Position numbers and translations under genes: made by a program
Source: JACDCY01 sp964350145
GTDB lineage: Bacteria > Gemmatimonadota > Gemmatimonadetes > Gemmatimonadales > Gemmatimonadaceae
Length of the DNA: 64,000 nt
Assembly (NCBI GenBank): GCA_964350145.1
Contig: CAYGJL010000009.1
Span: 1 to 64,000 of the forward strand
Reading direction: 5' to 3'
Notes under the pieces: generated by a model
What the model was told of the DNA's origin: nothing
The model's input: the letters and a program-made list of their open reading frames with translations, nothing else
Databases searched by the model: none
In this document: positions 19,320 to 28,255 of the stretch, piece by piece
How the letters are laid out: each line of letters opens with the position of its first letter
Position numbering within the stretch: the first letter of the stretch is position 1

Positions 19320-21932
19320 ATGTCCGCCAATCGTCTTGCTCGCGTTGCCGTTACCGGGCTGAGGGGGAGGTTGATCCTCCTGGTATTTGCGAGCGTCCTG
19401 CCCTTTCTGCTTCTCATCGCCGTAGTCGCCAGGCGGCAGCTCGTGCAACAGAAGCCCGTGGCCGCCGACCACGCGCTCGCGCGGGCCAAACGAGTCGCGG
19501 GCAATATCGACGCCCTGCTTCGGGACATCGAGTCGACGGCGCAGGCGCTCACCTATTCGATCGGCGCCGACCCCGGCGACAGAGCAGCGAACGACCGGGT
19601 TCTGCGGGACGTGTCGTCGAACATTCCGCACGAATTTACTTCCTGGCTGGTAATTACTCCCGCCGGCAGGCTGATCGGGAGCTCCTCCCGAGACGCACCC
19701 CAGGAATCCGTGTATTCCCTGCTCGCCGCGCGATCAGCTGCGGCGGGTGCGGCGACAGTCGTCACGGAACCCGTTCACATCCCGTCGGTAGGACAGGCGG
19801 TGCACATGATTGTGCCCATGCGCGACGCGCGCGGGAGCCGCGCGTTGCTCGTCGCACAAATCTCCCTACGAGCCATGCGGCCATTTTTGCACGCGCCGGA
19901 GTTGCCCGTCGGCTCATCCATCGCGGTAATTACCGAGCACGGAGTGATTGTCGGGCGATCGCCGGATCCGGACAGGTGGGTGGGATACGACATTTCGCGA
20001 TCGCCGCTGGATAGCGCTGCTCACGCCGCTGTTGACGGACCCGTTGAATTCACCACCCAGGACAGCGTGCACCGATTGCTGGCTGTCACGCGCATGACCG
20101 CGGCGCCCTGGCGCGTGGGAACAGGCATCGCCACCACCACGTTGTTCTCGCAGTCGCGAGCCGATTTCGCTCGCACTCTCGGATACGGTGGGTTGGCACT
20201 GGCACTGGCCTTCGGGCTGGCGTTTTGGCAGGGGTCCCGGATAGTCGAGCCGATGAAGCGGCTCTCCGAGGATGCCGCTCAACTCGGAACGGGAAATCTC
20301 GCGCACAGGTCCGCTGTTGCCGGCAACGATGAGTTCGCCGTGCTCGCCTCAAGCATGAACGAGATGGCCAACACGCTCGAGCAGCAGGGCGCGGTGCTGA
20401 GGGAAAGCGAGGAGCGCTACCGTGGGCTGTTCGACGTCAATCCGCTCCCGATGTGGGTGCTGGACCCCGTCACCCTCGAGTTTCTCGCCGTAAACCGCGC
20501 CGCGGTCGAAGCGTACGGATTCTCGGAGGAAGAGTTCCTCGCGATGAAGGTGTCCGACATCCGCCCCCCGGAAGACGTCGCTCAGTTACTCAAGCATCTG
20601 GCGGAGTCGGAAGGAAGATCGCGCCGCTACCTCACGCGCCACCGTCGCAAGGACGGGACGGTGTTCCCAGTGGAGATCGATTCCGGCTCGTTCACGATCT
20701 TCGGGCGTCCCGCGCGACTGGTAGTGGTGCATGACGTCTCCGAGCGGATCCAGGCCGAATCAGCGCTGCGCGACGCGGAGACCCAGCTCAGGCAGTCGCA
20801 GCGATTGGAAGCCGTCGGCCAGCTTACGGGAGGAATCGCGCACGACTTCAACAACGTGCTGACCGCGATCGGGAGCTACAGCGATTTCCTGTACGAGTCG
20901 CTGGATCCGGGCGACGCGCGCAGGCTCGACATCCAGGAGATCCGCAAGGCCGCGGATCGCGCCGCCGGACTGACCAAGCAGCTGCTGGCGTTCAGCCGCA
21001 GCCAGATCCTTCAGCCCCGCGTACTCGACGTCAACGAATCGCTCGCAGAGCTCGAGTCATTGCTCAGCCACGTGCTGACCGCCGACATCGAGCTTGTGTT
21101 TGCGCTCGATCCGGAAGTCAGCCGCGTGCGCGCCGATCCCGGCCAGCTCGCGCAGGTCATTATCAACCTGGCCGCCAACGCGCGGGACGCGATGCCCGAC
21201 GGCGGCGCGCTTACCATCTCCTCCCGCAACGAGCGCGTCCCGGAAGACGGCGGGGACGTGAAACCCGGCGACTACGTCGTCATCGTCGTGTCGGACGCCG
21301 GGACAGGAATGGACGCTCAGACGCTGCAACGGATCTTCGAGCCGTTCTTCACCACCAAAGAACCGGGCAAAGGCACGGGCCTGGGGCTGTCGACGGCCTA
21401 CGGCATCGTCCATCAGAGCGGCGGCTATATCTCGGCGGAAAGCGCCGTGGGCAAGGGAACAACGTTTACTATCCGGCTTCCGCGCGTTGATCAGCCGGTC
21501 GAGCCCGAGCGGCCGAAGCCGGAGGCCGCCGTGGCCGGCCAGCGCAGCGAGATAATCCTGGTGGTGGAGGATGAGGAATCGGTCCGCCGCGCGACCAAAA
21601 GAATTCTGATCAAGAAGGGCTACACGGTCCTCGAGGCAGCCGACGGCAACGAGGCGCTGCCGCTGATACGGTCGCACCCGAATATCGACCTCCTGCTGAC
21701 GGATCTCATCATGTCCGGGATGGGCGGGCGCGAGCTGGTCCGCGTGCTCCGGTCCGAGGGCCGCGCGATCCCGACGCTGTACATGTCAGGTTACACGAAG
21801 GATGCCGTGATGCGCTCCGAGCTCGACCCGGACATCATGGTCGTGGAAAAGCCGTTCTCCCAGGACGACCTGGCGGCCAAAGTGCGCGAGGTTCTGGACA
21901 AGAGCGGAGCTGCGTCGGCGGCCGGTGACTAG
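19320..21932 (+). CDS. hybrid sensor histidine kinase (Cache-HAMP-PAS-HisKA-HATPase-REC)
   Basis: An 870-residue membrane sensor. TM1 is at about 15-38, a periplasmic Cache-type sensing domain at 40-285, TM2 at about 285-303, HAMP to about 355, and PAS at about 360-480 (YRGLFDVNPLPMWVLD). The HisKA H-box GGIAHDFNNVL holds His508. The ATPase domain has an N box with NLAANARDA, DAGTGMD and GKGTGLGLSTAYGI. A C-terminal receiver has the phospho-acceptor Asp795 in LLTDLIMSGMGG. No output domain or cognate regulator is adjacent, so the partner is unknown. The TAG stop lies in a heptamer array. Confidence 0.95.
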   Translation: MSANRLARVAVTGLRGRLILLVFASVLPFLLLIAVVARRQLVQQKPVAADHALARAKRVAGNIDALLRDIESTAQALTYSIGADPGDRAANDRVLRDVSSNIPHEFTSWLVITPAGRLIGSSSRDAPQESVYSLLAARSAAAGAATVVTEPVHIPSVGQAVHMIVPMRDARGSRALLVAQISLRAMRPFLHAPELPVGSSIAVITEHGVIVGRSPDPDRWVGYDISRSPLDSAAHAAVDGPVEFTTQDSVHRLLAVTRMTAAPWRVGTGIATTTLFSQSRADFARTLGYGGLALALAFGLAFWQGSRIVEPMKRLSEDAAQLGTGNLAHRSAVAGNDEFAVLASSMNEMANTLEQQGAVLRESEERYRGLFDVNPLPMWVLDPVTLEFLAVNRAAVEAYGFSEEEFLAMKVSDIRPPEDVAQLLKHLAESEGRSRRYLTRHRRKDGTVFPVEIDSGSFTIFGRPARLVVVHDVSERIQAESALRDAETQLRQSQRLEAVGQLTGGIAHDFNNVLTAIGSYSDFLYESLDPGDARRLDIQEIRKAADRAAGLTKQLLAFSRSQILQPRVLDVNESLAELESLLSHVLTADIELVFALDPEVSRVRADPGQLAQVIINLAANARDAMPDGGALTISSRNERVPEDGGDVKPGDYVVIVVSDAGTGMDAQTLQRIFEPFFTTKEPGKGTGLGLSTAYGIVHQSGGYISAESAVGKGTTFTIRLPRVDQPVEPERPKPEAAVAGQRSEIILVVEDEESVRRATKRILIKKGYTVLEAADGNEALPLIRSHPNIDLLLTDLIMSGMGGRELVRVLRSEGRAIPTLYMSGYTKDAVMRSELDPDIMVVEKPFSQDDLAAKVREVLDKSGAASAAGD

Positions 21933-21964
21933 TCACTAGTCACTAGTCACTAGTCACTAGTCAC
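21924..21964. repeat. heptanucleotide array (TAGTCAC)
   Basis: Begins with the palindrome GGTGACTAGTCACT and continues as five TAGTCAC units. It lies between two convergent genes and supplies both stops: TAG for the histidine kinase on the plus strand and TAG for the antiporter on the minus strand (21957-21959). Confidence 0.93.
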
Positions 21965-23204
21965 TTTCCCTCGTCCAGCAGAACTCTCCCGCGACCAGAT
22001 CGTCCACGCCACCCTGCCCCGGCCGGTCCACCTCCGACGCGGCGCGGCGATCGTCCCTCGAGAAGTACTGCAGCAGCGGCGGTCCGGCGAACGTCGTGAC
22101 CATCACCATCAGGGCGATGGCGCTGAACAGCGCGACGTCGATCGCGCCCGTGGCGAGTCCCATCTGTGCGAAAATCAGCCCGACTTCGCCGCGCGGGATC
22201 ATCGCAGCGCCGATGAGCGCCTTGTTTCCCTTGAACCACCACGGGGCGTAGCCCGACGCCATCTTGCCGACGATTCCTACGGTGATCAGCGCTCCACCGA
22301 TCGCCAGCGTAGCGGGGTCGAGGAAAGTCCTTATGTCGACGGCTGCGCCCACCGCAGCGAAAAAAACGGGCACGAAAAAATGCCCAATCTCCGTCGTCGC
22401 GCGCTCGATCGTGCGCCGCTGCGGCGTCGGGTTGAGCACCAGTCCCGCGGCGAACGCGCCGATGATCATGGCCGAGCCGGAGTGCTCGGCGAGCCAGGCC
22501 ATGATGAAGGCGAAGGCGAGGCCGAACAGGCCCAGAGTGCCGGCGATCTCGATCCGCGCGATCCAGCCGAAGAGAGTTGGCACGAGGGTTCGCCCGACCA
22601 CTATCGCCGCCGCGATGAAACCGAACGCGAGCGCGGCGGTCTTGAGCACCGGCAGCGGCTCCGGAGCGACTCCCGCGGCAAGGCCCGTGACGATGGACAA
22701 AATGATGAGCCCGATCACGTCGTCGATCACGGCGGCGCCCAGCACGATTTGCCCTTCCGGGCGGTCGAGCTGGCCGAGATCCGCCAGCACGCGCGCGGAA
22801 ATGCCGATCGAGGTCGCCGTGAGCGCCGCTCCGCAGACGATGGCCGGCAGGGTCTCCAGACCGAGCAGGAGCGCCGCGACGTAACCGCCGGCGAACGGAA
22901 GCACGATACCTACCAATCCCACGCTCGCCGCCGTGCCGCCGACCCGGACGAGCGAGCCGAGCTCCGTATGCAACCCGATCTCGAAGAGCAGGATCAGCAC
23001 GCCCAGCTCAGCGAGAGCGAACACCACTGGACCCTGCGGGTCTATGATCCCCAGTACCGACCCGCCGAGTATCACTCCCGCGATCAGCTCGCCGAGGACG
23101 GCGGGCTGTCCGACGCGCTGCGCCAGCGCGCCCAGAAGCTTGGTCGCGATGATTATCGCGATCAGCGTCGCGAGAATGTTTACGAACGCATGATCTTCGG
23201 CCAT
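21957..23204 (-). CDS. cation:proton antiporter (CPA2 / KefB-type)
   Basis: A 415-residue transporter with about 12 hydrophobic segments. Family motifs include VGQPAVLGELIAGVILGGSVLG near the N-terminus, FEIGLHTELGSL and the ATSIGISARVLADLGQLDRPEGQ stretch of the ion-translocation core, ending PRGEVGLIFAQMGLATG. No C-terminal TrkA-N/RCK domain is present, so gating differs from full-length Kef. It exchanges Na+ or K+ for H+; the ion is not decided by sequence. The last residues (RESD) and stop run into a heptamer array, and another array of the same orientation lies beyond its 5' end. Confidence 0.9.
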   Translation of the reverse strand: MAEDHAFVNILATLIAIIIATKLLGALAQRVGQPAVLGELIAGVILGGSVLGIIDPQGPVVFALAELGVLILLFEIGLHTELGSLVRVGGTAASVGLVGIVLPFAGGYVAALLLGLETLPAIVCGAALTATSIGISARVLADLGQLDRPEGQIVLGAAVIDDVIGLIILSIVTGLAAGVAPEPLPVLKTAALAFGFIAAAIVVGRTLVPTLFGWIARIEIAGTLGLFGLAFAFIMAWLAEHSGSAMIIGAFAAGLVLNPTPQRRTIERATTEIGHFFVPVFFAAVGAAVDIRTFLDPATLAIGGALITVGIVGKMASGYAPWWFKGNKALIGAAMIPRGEVGLIFAQMGLATGAIDVALFSAIALMVMVTTFAGPPLLQYFSRDDRRAASEVDRPGQGGVDDLVAGEFCWTRESD

Positions 23205-23213
23205 GTCTTAGGT

Positions 23214-23242
23214 TATGTAAGCACTGACGGTCGTCTTGACAA
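23214..23242 (-). promoter_or_regulatory. sigma70-type promoter candidate for the antiporter
   Basis: Read on the minus strand: TTGTCA (23242-23237), a 17 bp spacer, then TACATA (23219-23214). Predicted transcription would begin at about 23207, only a few bases before the ATG at 23204, implying a leaderless or near-leaderless message. Based on consensus match alone. Confidence 0.45.
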
Positions 23243-23302
23243 CACTTCGTGGCCGGATCACGGCTGGTTCCGTCATGGTGTCGTAAGCGCGATTTTTCTG
23301 CT

Positions 23303-23336
23303 CTCACTAGTCACTAGTCACTAGTCACCAGTCACT
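23303..23336. repeat. heptanucleotide array (TAGTCAC)
   Basis: About four units of TAGTCAC, the third being CAGTCAC. It has the same unit and orientation as the array at 21924-21964, so the antiporter gene is flanked by direct copies. It lies immediately upstream of the sdh operon. Confidence 0.92.
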
Positions 23337-23346
23337 TTCATTGACT

Positions 23347-24150
23347 ATGTCGCACTCAGCCGTTCCGCTGACGCGCCGCACATTCGGCCAGACACTGCGC
23401 CCGGACGCCTGGTGGGTCCAGCCACTCGTCGTCTTTCTGATCCTGAGCGGCTTCATCGTTTATGCCACCTGGGCCGCGCTGCAGAACGCGCACTACGAGT
23501 TCGGACCGTACCTCTCTCCGTTCTATTCGCCGGTCCTGTTCGGTGACTCACCCCACTCCGTGTTCGGACCCAAGCCATCGGCGTGGCCGGGCTGGCTTCC
23601 GTTCTCTCCCGCACTGCTGATCCTCCCGTTTCCCGCGCTGTTCAGATTCACCTGCTACTACTACCGGGGCGCGTACTACAAGGCTTTCTGGGCCGATCCG
23701 CCGAACTGCGCGGTAGGCGAGCCCCGCTCGAAGTACCGCGGGGAGAACTCCTTTCCGCTCATCCTGCAGAACGTCCATCGCTACTTCATGTACATCGCGC
23801 TGGTGTTCATCGTGATCCTCGGGTACGACGCGGTGAAGGCGATGTGGTTCACCGACGCGGCGACGGGCGCGAAGGAGTTCGGTATCGGCGTCGGAACGCT
23901 GGTGCTCGTCATCAACGTCGTCCTGCTTGCCGGTTACACGCTCGGCTGCCACTCGCTGCGGCATGTCGTCGGTGGCTACGCGGACCGTCTCTCCGGCGCG
24001 CCGGTGCGGCGCATCAGTTACCAGTGTGTGAGCTGCCTCAACCGCGGCCACATGCGCTGGGCGTGGCCGAGCCTGTTCTGGGTAGCGTTCGCGGACGTGT
24101 ACGTACGGCTGTGCTCGATGGGAATATGGACCGACTTCCGGCTCCTGTGA
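23347..24150 (+). CDS. sdhC: succinate dehydrogenase membrane anchor subunit
   Basis: A 267-residue membrane protein with about five hydrophobic segments, encoded directly before the flavoprotein and overlapping it by one base (TGATG). The length, the single anchor gene and motifs such as FTCYYYRGAYYKAFWADPP and ILQNVHRYFMYIAL resemble the one-gene anchors of actinobacterial Sdh1-type enzymes rather than separate SdhC and SdhD. Conserved histidines in NVHRY and LGCHSLRHVVGG are candidate haem ligands. An upstream TTG at 23341 would add two codons; ATG is preferred. Confidence 0.85.
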   Translation: MSHSAVPLTRRTFGQTLRPDAWWVQPLVVFLILSGFIVYATWAALQNAHYEFGPYLSPFYSPVLFGDSPHSVFGPKPSAWPGWLPFSPALLILPFPALFRFTCYYYRGAYYKAFWADPPNCAVGEPRSKYRGENSFPLILQNVHRYFMYIALVFIVILGYDAVKAMWFTDAATGAKEFGIGVGTLVLVINVVLLAGYTLGCHSLRHVVGGYADRLSGAPVRRISYQCVSCLNRGHMRWAWPSLFWVAFADVYVRLCSMGIWTDFRLL

Positions 24151-25976
24151 TGGCTGAACACGAGACACACTCATTCGACGTGATCGTGGTCGGCGCCGGC
24201 GGGGCCGGCCTGCGCGCGGCGATCGAGGCGGCGGACAGGGGCGCGAAGGTCGGAGTGATCTGCAAGTCGCTGCTCGGCAAGGCGCACACCGTGATGGCCG
24301 AGGGTGGGATGGCCGCCGCGCTCGCGAACGTGGACGACCGCGACAACTGGCGCGTGCACTTCGCCGACACGATGCGCGGCGGGCAGTACCTCAACAACTG
24401 GCGCATGGCGGAGCTCCACGCCCGCGAAGCGCCGGACCGCGCGCGGGAGCTCGAGGCCTGGGGCGCGGTGTTCGACAGGACGGAGGACGGCCGTATCCTC
24501 CAGCGGAACTTCGGCGGGCACCGCTATCCGCGGCTCGCGCACGTCGGCGACCGCACCGGGCTGGAGATGATCCGCACTCTGCAGGACCATCTCATCCATC
24601 AGGCGGTGGACGTGCACATGGAGTGCACCGTGCTGGAGCTGCTCAAGGACGGAGACCGGATCGCCGGCGCCGTGGCGTACGAGCGCGAGCGCGGCCGCTT
24701 CAAGGTATTCAAGGCGCCGGCGGTCATCCTTGCGACCGGCGGAATCGGGCGCGCGTTCTCGATCACGAGCAACTCGTGGGAGTACACCGGCGACGGCCAT
24801 TCACTCGCGTACGAGGTGGGGGCCGCGCTGCAGGACATGGAGTTCGTCCAGTTCCACCCCACCGGAATGGTGTGGCCGCCGAGCGTGCGCGGGATTCTCG
24901 TGACGGAAGGTGTGCGCGGCGACGGCGGCGTGCTGCGCAACAAGGACGGCAAGCGCTTCATGTTCGACGACATCCCGGAGAACTACCGCTCGCAGACCGC
25001 GGACAGCGAAGAGGAGGCGTGGCGCTACATCCAGGGCGACAAGAATGCCCGCCGCCCGCCCGAGCTACTGACCCGCGACCACGTCGCGCGCTGCATCATG
25101 CGCGAGGTGCGCGCGGGACGCGGCAGCCCGCACGGCGGAGTCTTCCTCGACATCGCATGGGTGAAGGAGAAGATCCCGAACTCCAAGGACTACATCCGGA
25201 AGAAGCTTCCGAGCATGTACCACCAGTTCAAGCAGCTCGCGAACATTGACATCACCGAGACGCCGATGGAGGTCGGCCCCACGACGCACTACATGATGGG
25301 CGGAATCCGCGTGGACGGTGACTCGCAGATGTCCACTGTGCCCGGACTGTTCGCCGCGGGCGAGTGCGCGGCGGGGCTGCACGGCGCGAACCGCCTGGGC
25401 GGCAACTCGCTATCGGATCTGGTGGTGTTCGGCAAGCGCGCCGGCGAATACGCGGCCGCGTACGCGCGCGACAACAGCGCGGTCAGCGTGGACGACCGCG
25501 AGGTGGATCGCGCGACGACGAACGCGCTGCGGCCGCTGGACGGCGCGAGCGCGGGCGGGCCCGCCGCGGACGGACCGTACCAGATTCAGCACGAGCTGCA
25601 GGAGTTCATGCAGGAGTTGGTCGGCATCGTGCGCCGCGAGGACGAGATCAAGTCAGCGCTCGACCGGATCGCTGCGCTCAAGGAGAGAGCGCCGGGCGTC
25701 ACCGTTCCAGGGAATCGAGAGTACAACCCCGGCTGGCACACCGCGCTGGACCTGCGGAATCTGCTGTCCGTCGCAGAGGCGATCGCGCGCGCGGCGCTCG
25801 AGCGCAGGGAGAGCCGCGGCGGACATTTCCGCGACGATTACCCGGACAAGGATCCCGAGTTCGCGAAGTTCAACATCGTGCTGCGCAAAGGCGATGACGG
25901 CTCCATGCAGGTGAGTCGGGAGAACATCCCGCCGCTCCCCGCGGAGCTGGCGCAGATCATCGAAGAGATGAAGTAG
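24150..25976 (+). CDS. sdhA: succinate dehydrogenase / fumarate reductase flavoprotein subunit
   Basis: A 608-residue FAD subunit. The dinucleotide-binding motif is VIVVGAGGAGLRAAIEA at the N-terminus, and the covalent-FAD histidine region is GKAHTVMAEGGMAA. QFHPTGMVWPPSVRGILVTEGVRGDGG and the MGGIRVD...GLFAAGECAAGLHGANRLGGNSL block are conserved in the family. The frame stays open far upstream, but homology starts at the ATG overlapping the sdhC stop. With SdhB it oxidises succinate and feeds electrons to the quinone pool; reverse activity is possible. Confidence 0.96.
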   Translation: MAEHETHSFDVIVVGAGGAGLRAAIEAADRGAKVGVICKSLLGKAHTVMAEGGMAAALANVDDRDNWRVHFADTMRGGQYLNNWRMAELHAREAPDRARELEAWGAVFDRTEDGRILQRNFGGHRYPRLAHVGDRTGLEMIRTLQDHLIHQAVDVHMECTVLELLKDGDRIAGAVAYERERGRFKVFKAPAVILATGGIGRAFSITSNSWEYTGDGHSLAYEVGAALQDMEFVQFHPTGMVWPPSVRGILVTEGVRGDGGVLRNKDGKRFMFDDIPENYRSQTADSEEEAWRYIQGDKNARRPPELLTRDHVARCIMREVRAGRGSPHGGVFLDIAWVKEKIPNSKDYIRKKLPSMYHQFKQLANIDITETPMEVGPTTHYMMGGIRVDGDSQMSTVPGLFAAGECAAGLHGANRLGGNSLSDLVVFGKRAGEYAAAYARDNSAVSVDDREVDRATTNALRPLDGASAGGPAADGPYQIQHELQEFMQELVGIVRREDEIKSALDRIAALKERAPGVTVPGNREYNPGWHTALDLRNLLSVAEAIARAALERRESRGGHFRDDYPDKDPEFAKFNIVLRKGDDGSMQVSRENIPPLPAELAQIIEEMK

Positions 25977-25983
25977 AGGACGA

Positions 25984-26742
25984 ATGACACAGGCGACTTT
26001 CAGCATTTGGCGGGGAGACAGCAGCGGCGGCGCGCTCGTGGACTACGAGACCGACGTCTCCGAGGGCATGGTCGTGCTCGACGCCGTCCACCAGATCCAG
26101 GCTGACAAGGCCAACGACCTCGCGGTCCGCTGGAACTGCAAGGCCGGCAAGTGCGGATCGTGCTCGGCGGAAGTGAACGGCATGCCAAAGCTCATGTGCA
26201 TGACGCGGATAGACGAGCTCGACCTGTCGAAGCCCGTCACGATCGAGCCGATGCGCGCCTTTCCCGCGCTGCGCGACCTCGTGACCGACGTGTCATGGAA
26301 TTTTCGCGTCAAAAAGAAGATCAAGCAGTTCACCCCCCGCCCGCCCGACGCGCCGGATGGAAGCTGGCGGATGCAGCAAAGCGACGTGGATCGCGTGCAG
26401 GAGTTCAGGAAGTGCATCGAGTGCTTTCTCTGCCAGGACGTGTGCCACGTCCTCCGCGATCACCACGAGCACGAGGAGTTCATCGGCCCGCGTTTCCTGG
26501 TGTACACGGCCGCGCTGGAGATGCACCCGCTGGACGTGGCCGACCGGGTGGACGAGCTCAAGCAGGCGCACGGGATCGGCTACTGCAACATCACCAAGTG
26601 CTGCACCAAGGTTTGTCCGGAGCACATCACCATCACCGACAACGCGATCATTCCGTTGAAAGAGCGGGTGGTGGACCGGCACTACGATCCTTTTACGAAA
26701 CTTGTCGGCCTCTTTCGACGGAAGCCGGACGAATCGAGGTAG
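25984..26742 (+). CDS. sdhB: succinate dehydrogenase / fumarate reductase iron-sulfur subunit
   Basis: A 252-residue electron-transfer subunit. The [2Fe-2S] ligands lie in CKAGKCGSCSAEV; cysteine clusters CIECFLCQDVCH and CNITKCCTKVCPEHI supply the [4Fe-4S] and [3Fe-4S] centres. It is seven bases from sdhA, completing sdhCAB. The TAG stop is at the start of an inverted repeat. Confidence 0.96.
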   Translation: MTQATFSIWRGDSSGGALVDYETDVSEGMVVLDAVHQIQADKANDLAVRWNCKAGKCGSCSAEVNGMPKLMCMTRIDELDLSKPVTIEPMRAFPALRDLVTDVSWNFRVKKKIKQFTPRPPDAPDGSWRMQQSDVDRVQEFRKCIECFLCQDVCHVLRDHHEHEEFIGPRFLVYTAALEMHPLDVADRVDELKQAHGIGYCNITKCCTKVCPEHITITDNAIIPLKERVVDRHYDPFTKLVGLFRRKPDESR

Positions 26743-26884
26743 GTAGGAAACAGGGGAGCGTTGTGCGTTACCCGTTCTCGCGTCGTTCCGTAGGCGCGTA
26801 AGACGGAACCGCGGTACCGCCGTCACGTCCTAACGGGCGACGGTTTGACGGTTAACGCACAACGCTCCCCTTTTCCTCCCTACC
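26741..26884. repeat. inverted repeat between convergent genes
   Basis: Left arm 26743-26770 and right arm 26851-26884 share an exact core, GGGGAGCGTTGTGCGTTA and its complement, with looser match outside. The centre (about 80 bp) contains the palindrome ACCGCGGT. The outer ends carry GGTAGG, which provides the stop codons of both sdhB and the DUF4349 gene. It could act as a bidirectional terminator, though no U-run follows. Confidence 0.88.
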
Positions 26885-27776
26885 TTTTTCTCCAGTACTT
26901 CCGCCACACCAGGAATGCCGCCCCTGCGATTACCGCCGCGGGGATAATGACTCCCATCGCCGCGATCAACCCGGCGATGAACCGGACGAAGTTCCGCCAC
27001 GCCGCCTTGAACGCCGCGACGATCGGATTGTCCCCCGCCCTTCCCAGTATCGGCTCGTCCTCGTGCACCAGCACCGTCAACGTGCTCATCGCCGCGCGCG
27101 TGCGCAGGTAGCGCAGCCGCCCTTCTGCCCGCTCGATCTCTTCCCGCACGCGCGCCAGCTCGCGCTCCACGGCCAGGACGTCCGCGAGTCGCGCGGTACG
27201 ATTCGCGAGCAGCTGGATGAGTCGCTGCTCCAGCCGGCGCGCGTTCTCAACGCGCGCCGTCACGTCCACGAACTCTTCCCCGACGTCCTCGCTGGTAGAG
27301 TTTACCGATTCCACCTCGCCGATCGTCGCGAGCTTGTTGACCGCTTCGTCGTACCTAGGCGCTGGGATCTTCAGCTCGAGCGTGGCCGAGCGGACGTTGT
27401 GCTCCCCGCCCTCGAACTGCGAGTTGGCGACGTGTCCGCCCAGGCTCGCGGCGAGCGCTCTCACCTTGTTGGCCGCCTCGTCGACGTTGTCCACCTCGAC
27501 CGATGCGAAGCCGGTGCGGATGATCATGACCGGCGCGCCGGTGGTCCCGGTATCGCCACTGGACGGACGCTGCGCCACTGGGGCCAGTCGGAGAACGCCC
27601 CCCGCCGCGCTGAACCCGTCGGCGGACGCAGGCGCGGGGGACGCCGAGGGCGGGCTCTCCGCGGACTGCTCGGTCGTGGCCGCGTCGGCCCCGACTTTCA
27701 TGGTGGATCCGCGATCCGGCTGGTCGCACGCAATCAACCCCGCCGCTGCCGCAAGAAATCCAAAGTACAGTCGCAT
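26880..27776 (-). CDS. DUF4349-family lipoprotein
   Basis: A 298-residue protein with signal peptide and lipobox LIAC (Cys17), a low-complexity Ala/Ser linker, then the DUF4349 core (MIIRTGFASVEVDNVDEAANKVRALAASLGGHV). A long coiled coil (ARRLEQRLIQLLANRTARLADVLAVERELARVREEIERAEG; described as residues about 185-235) precedes a C-terminal membrane segment and the basic end WRKYWRKR. This family is widespread in envelopes; its function is not established. Confidence 0.85.
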   Translation of the reverse strand: MRLYFGFLAAAAGLIACDQPDRGSTMKVGADAATTEQSAESPPSASPAPASADGFSAAGGVLRLAPVAQRPSSGDTGTTGAPVMIIRTGFASVEVDNVDEAANKVRALAASLGGHVANSQFEGGEHNVRSATLELKIPAPRYDEAVNKLATIGEVESVNSTSEDVGEEFVDVTARVENARRLEQRLIQLLANRTARLADVLAVERELARVREEIERAEGRLRYLRTRAAMSTLTVLVHEDEPILGRAGDNPIVAAFKAAWRNFVRFIAGLIAAMGVIIPAAVIAGAAFLVWRKYWRKR

Positions 27777-27861
27777 CCGGGCTCCGATCGTCTAGGGGAA
27801 AGGGCGCACTCCGCCCCGCTTCCTGGGACGCAGCCGCCACCCAAATTTGCACAGTTGCAAC

Positions 27862-28026
27862 TGCGAACTGAGGACTGTGCGGCCTCAGGACTAACGGCCA
27901 TCGCGGATCGGCGATTAATCGAGGACCGAGGATCGCGGAATACTTCTCTCAGCAATCCTCAATTAGTCGCCGATCGTCGATAGTAGTTAGTCCTGAGGCC
28001 GCAAGGGTTCGCAATCCTCAGTCGCA
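27862..28026. repeat. palindromic intergenic element, copy B (complete, diverged)
   Basis: Arms 27877-27924 and 27957-28007 match the consensus tips GGCGATTAATCGAGG and CCTCAATTAGTCGCC with a short ~32 bp loop. The right arm has drifted (GATCGTCGATAG). It lies directly upstream of the tRNA-Ser(GCU) promoter, filling most of the 27777-28070 gap. Confidence 0.9.
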
Positions 28027-28032
28027 CCAATG

Positions 28033-28061
28033 TTGAGACGGCCTCTCCATTCGACTATCTT
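28033..28061 (+). promoter_or_regulatory. sigma70-type promoter of tRNA-Ser(GCU)
   Basis: TTGAGA (28033-28038), 17 bp spacer, TATCTT (28056-28061). Predicted start at about 28068, three bases before the mature tRNA. The same TATCTT box recurs before rpsF and tRNA-Ser(UGA). Confidence 0.65.
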
Positions 28062-28070
28062 TAAAGATTG

Positions 28071-28160
28071 GGAGAGATGGCCGAGAGGCTGAAGGCACCG
28101 GTTTGCTAAACCGGCATACGGGGTCAACCTGTATCGAGGGTTCGAATCCCTCTCTCTCCG
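28071..28160 (+). tRNA. tRNA-Ser (anticodon GCU)
   Basis: The acceptor GGAGAGA pairs with TCTCTCC, with discriminator G at 28160. The anticodon stem CCGGT/ACCGG encloses TTGCTAA, giving anticodon GCT (reads AGC/AGU). A long variable arm around CATACGGGGTCAACCTGTATC and a GAGGG/CCCTC T stem complete a class II serine tRNA. CCA is not encoded. Confidence 0.97.
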
Positions 28161-28167
28161 TTTTTGG

Positions 28168-28190
28168 GGTCCGCGAGCGCGGGCCTTTTT
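28168..28190 (+). terminator. rho-independent terminator after tRNA-Ser(GCU)
   Basis: GGTCCG pairs with CGGGCC around a six-base loop (28174-28179) and is followed by TTTTT at 28186-28190, eight bases after the tRNA end. Confidence 0.7.
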
Positions 28191-28255
28191 CTATTGAAGC
28201 CGCGCGCGCCTCTCAATCGTCATACTTTGGTCACTCACCAGTCGTGGAGGTAGAT

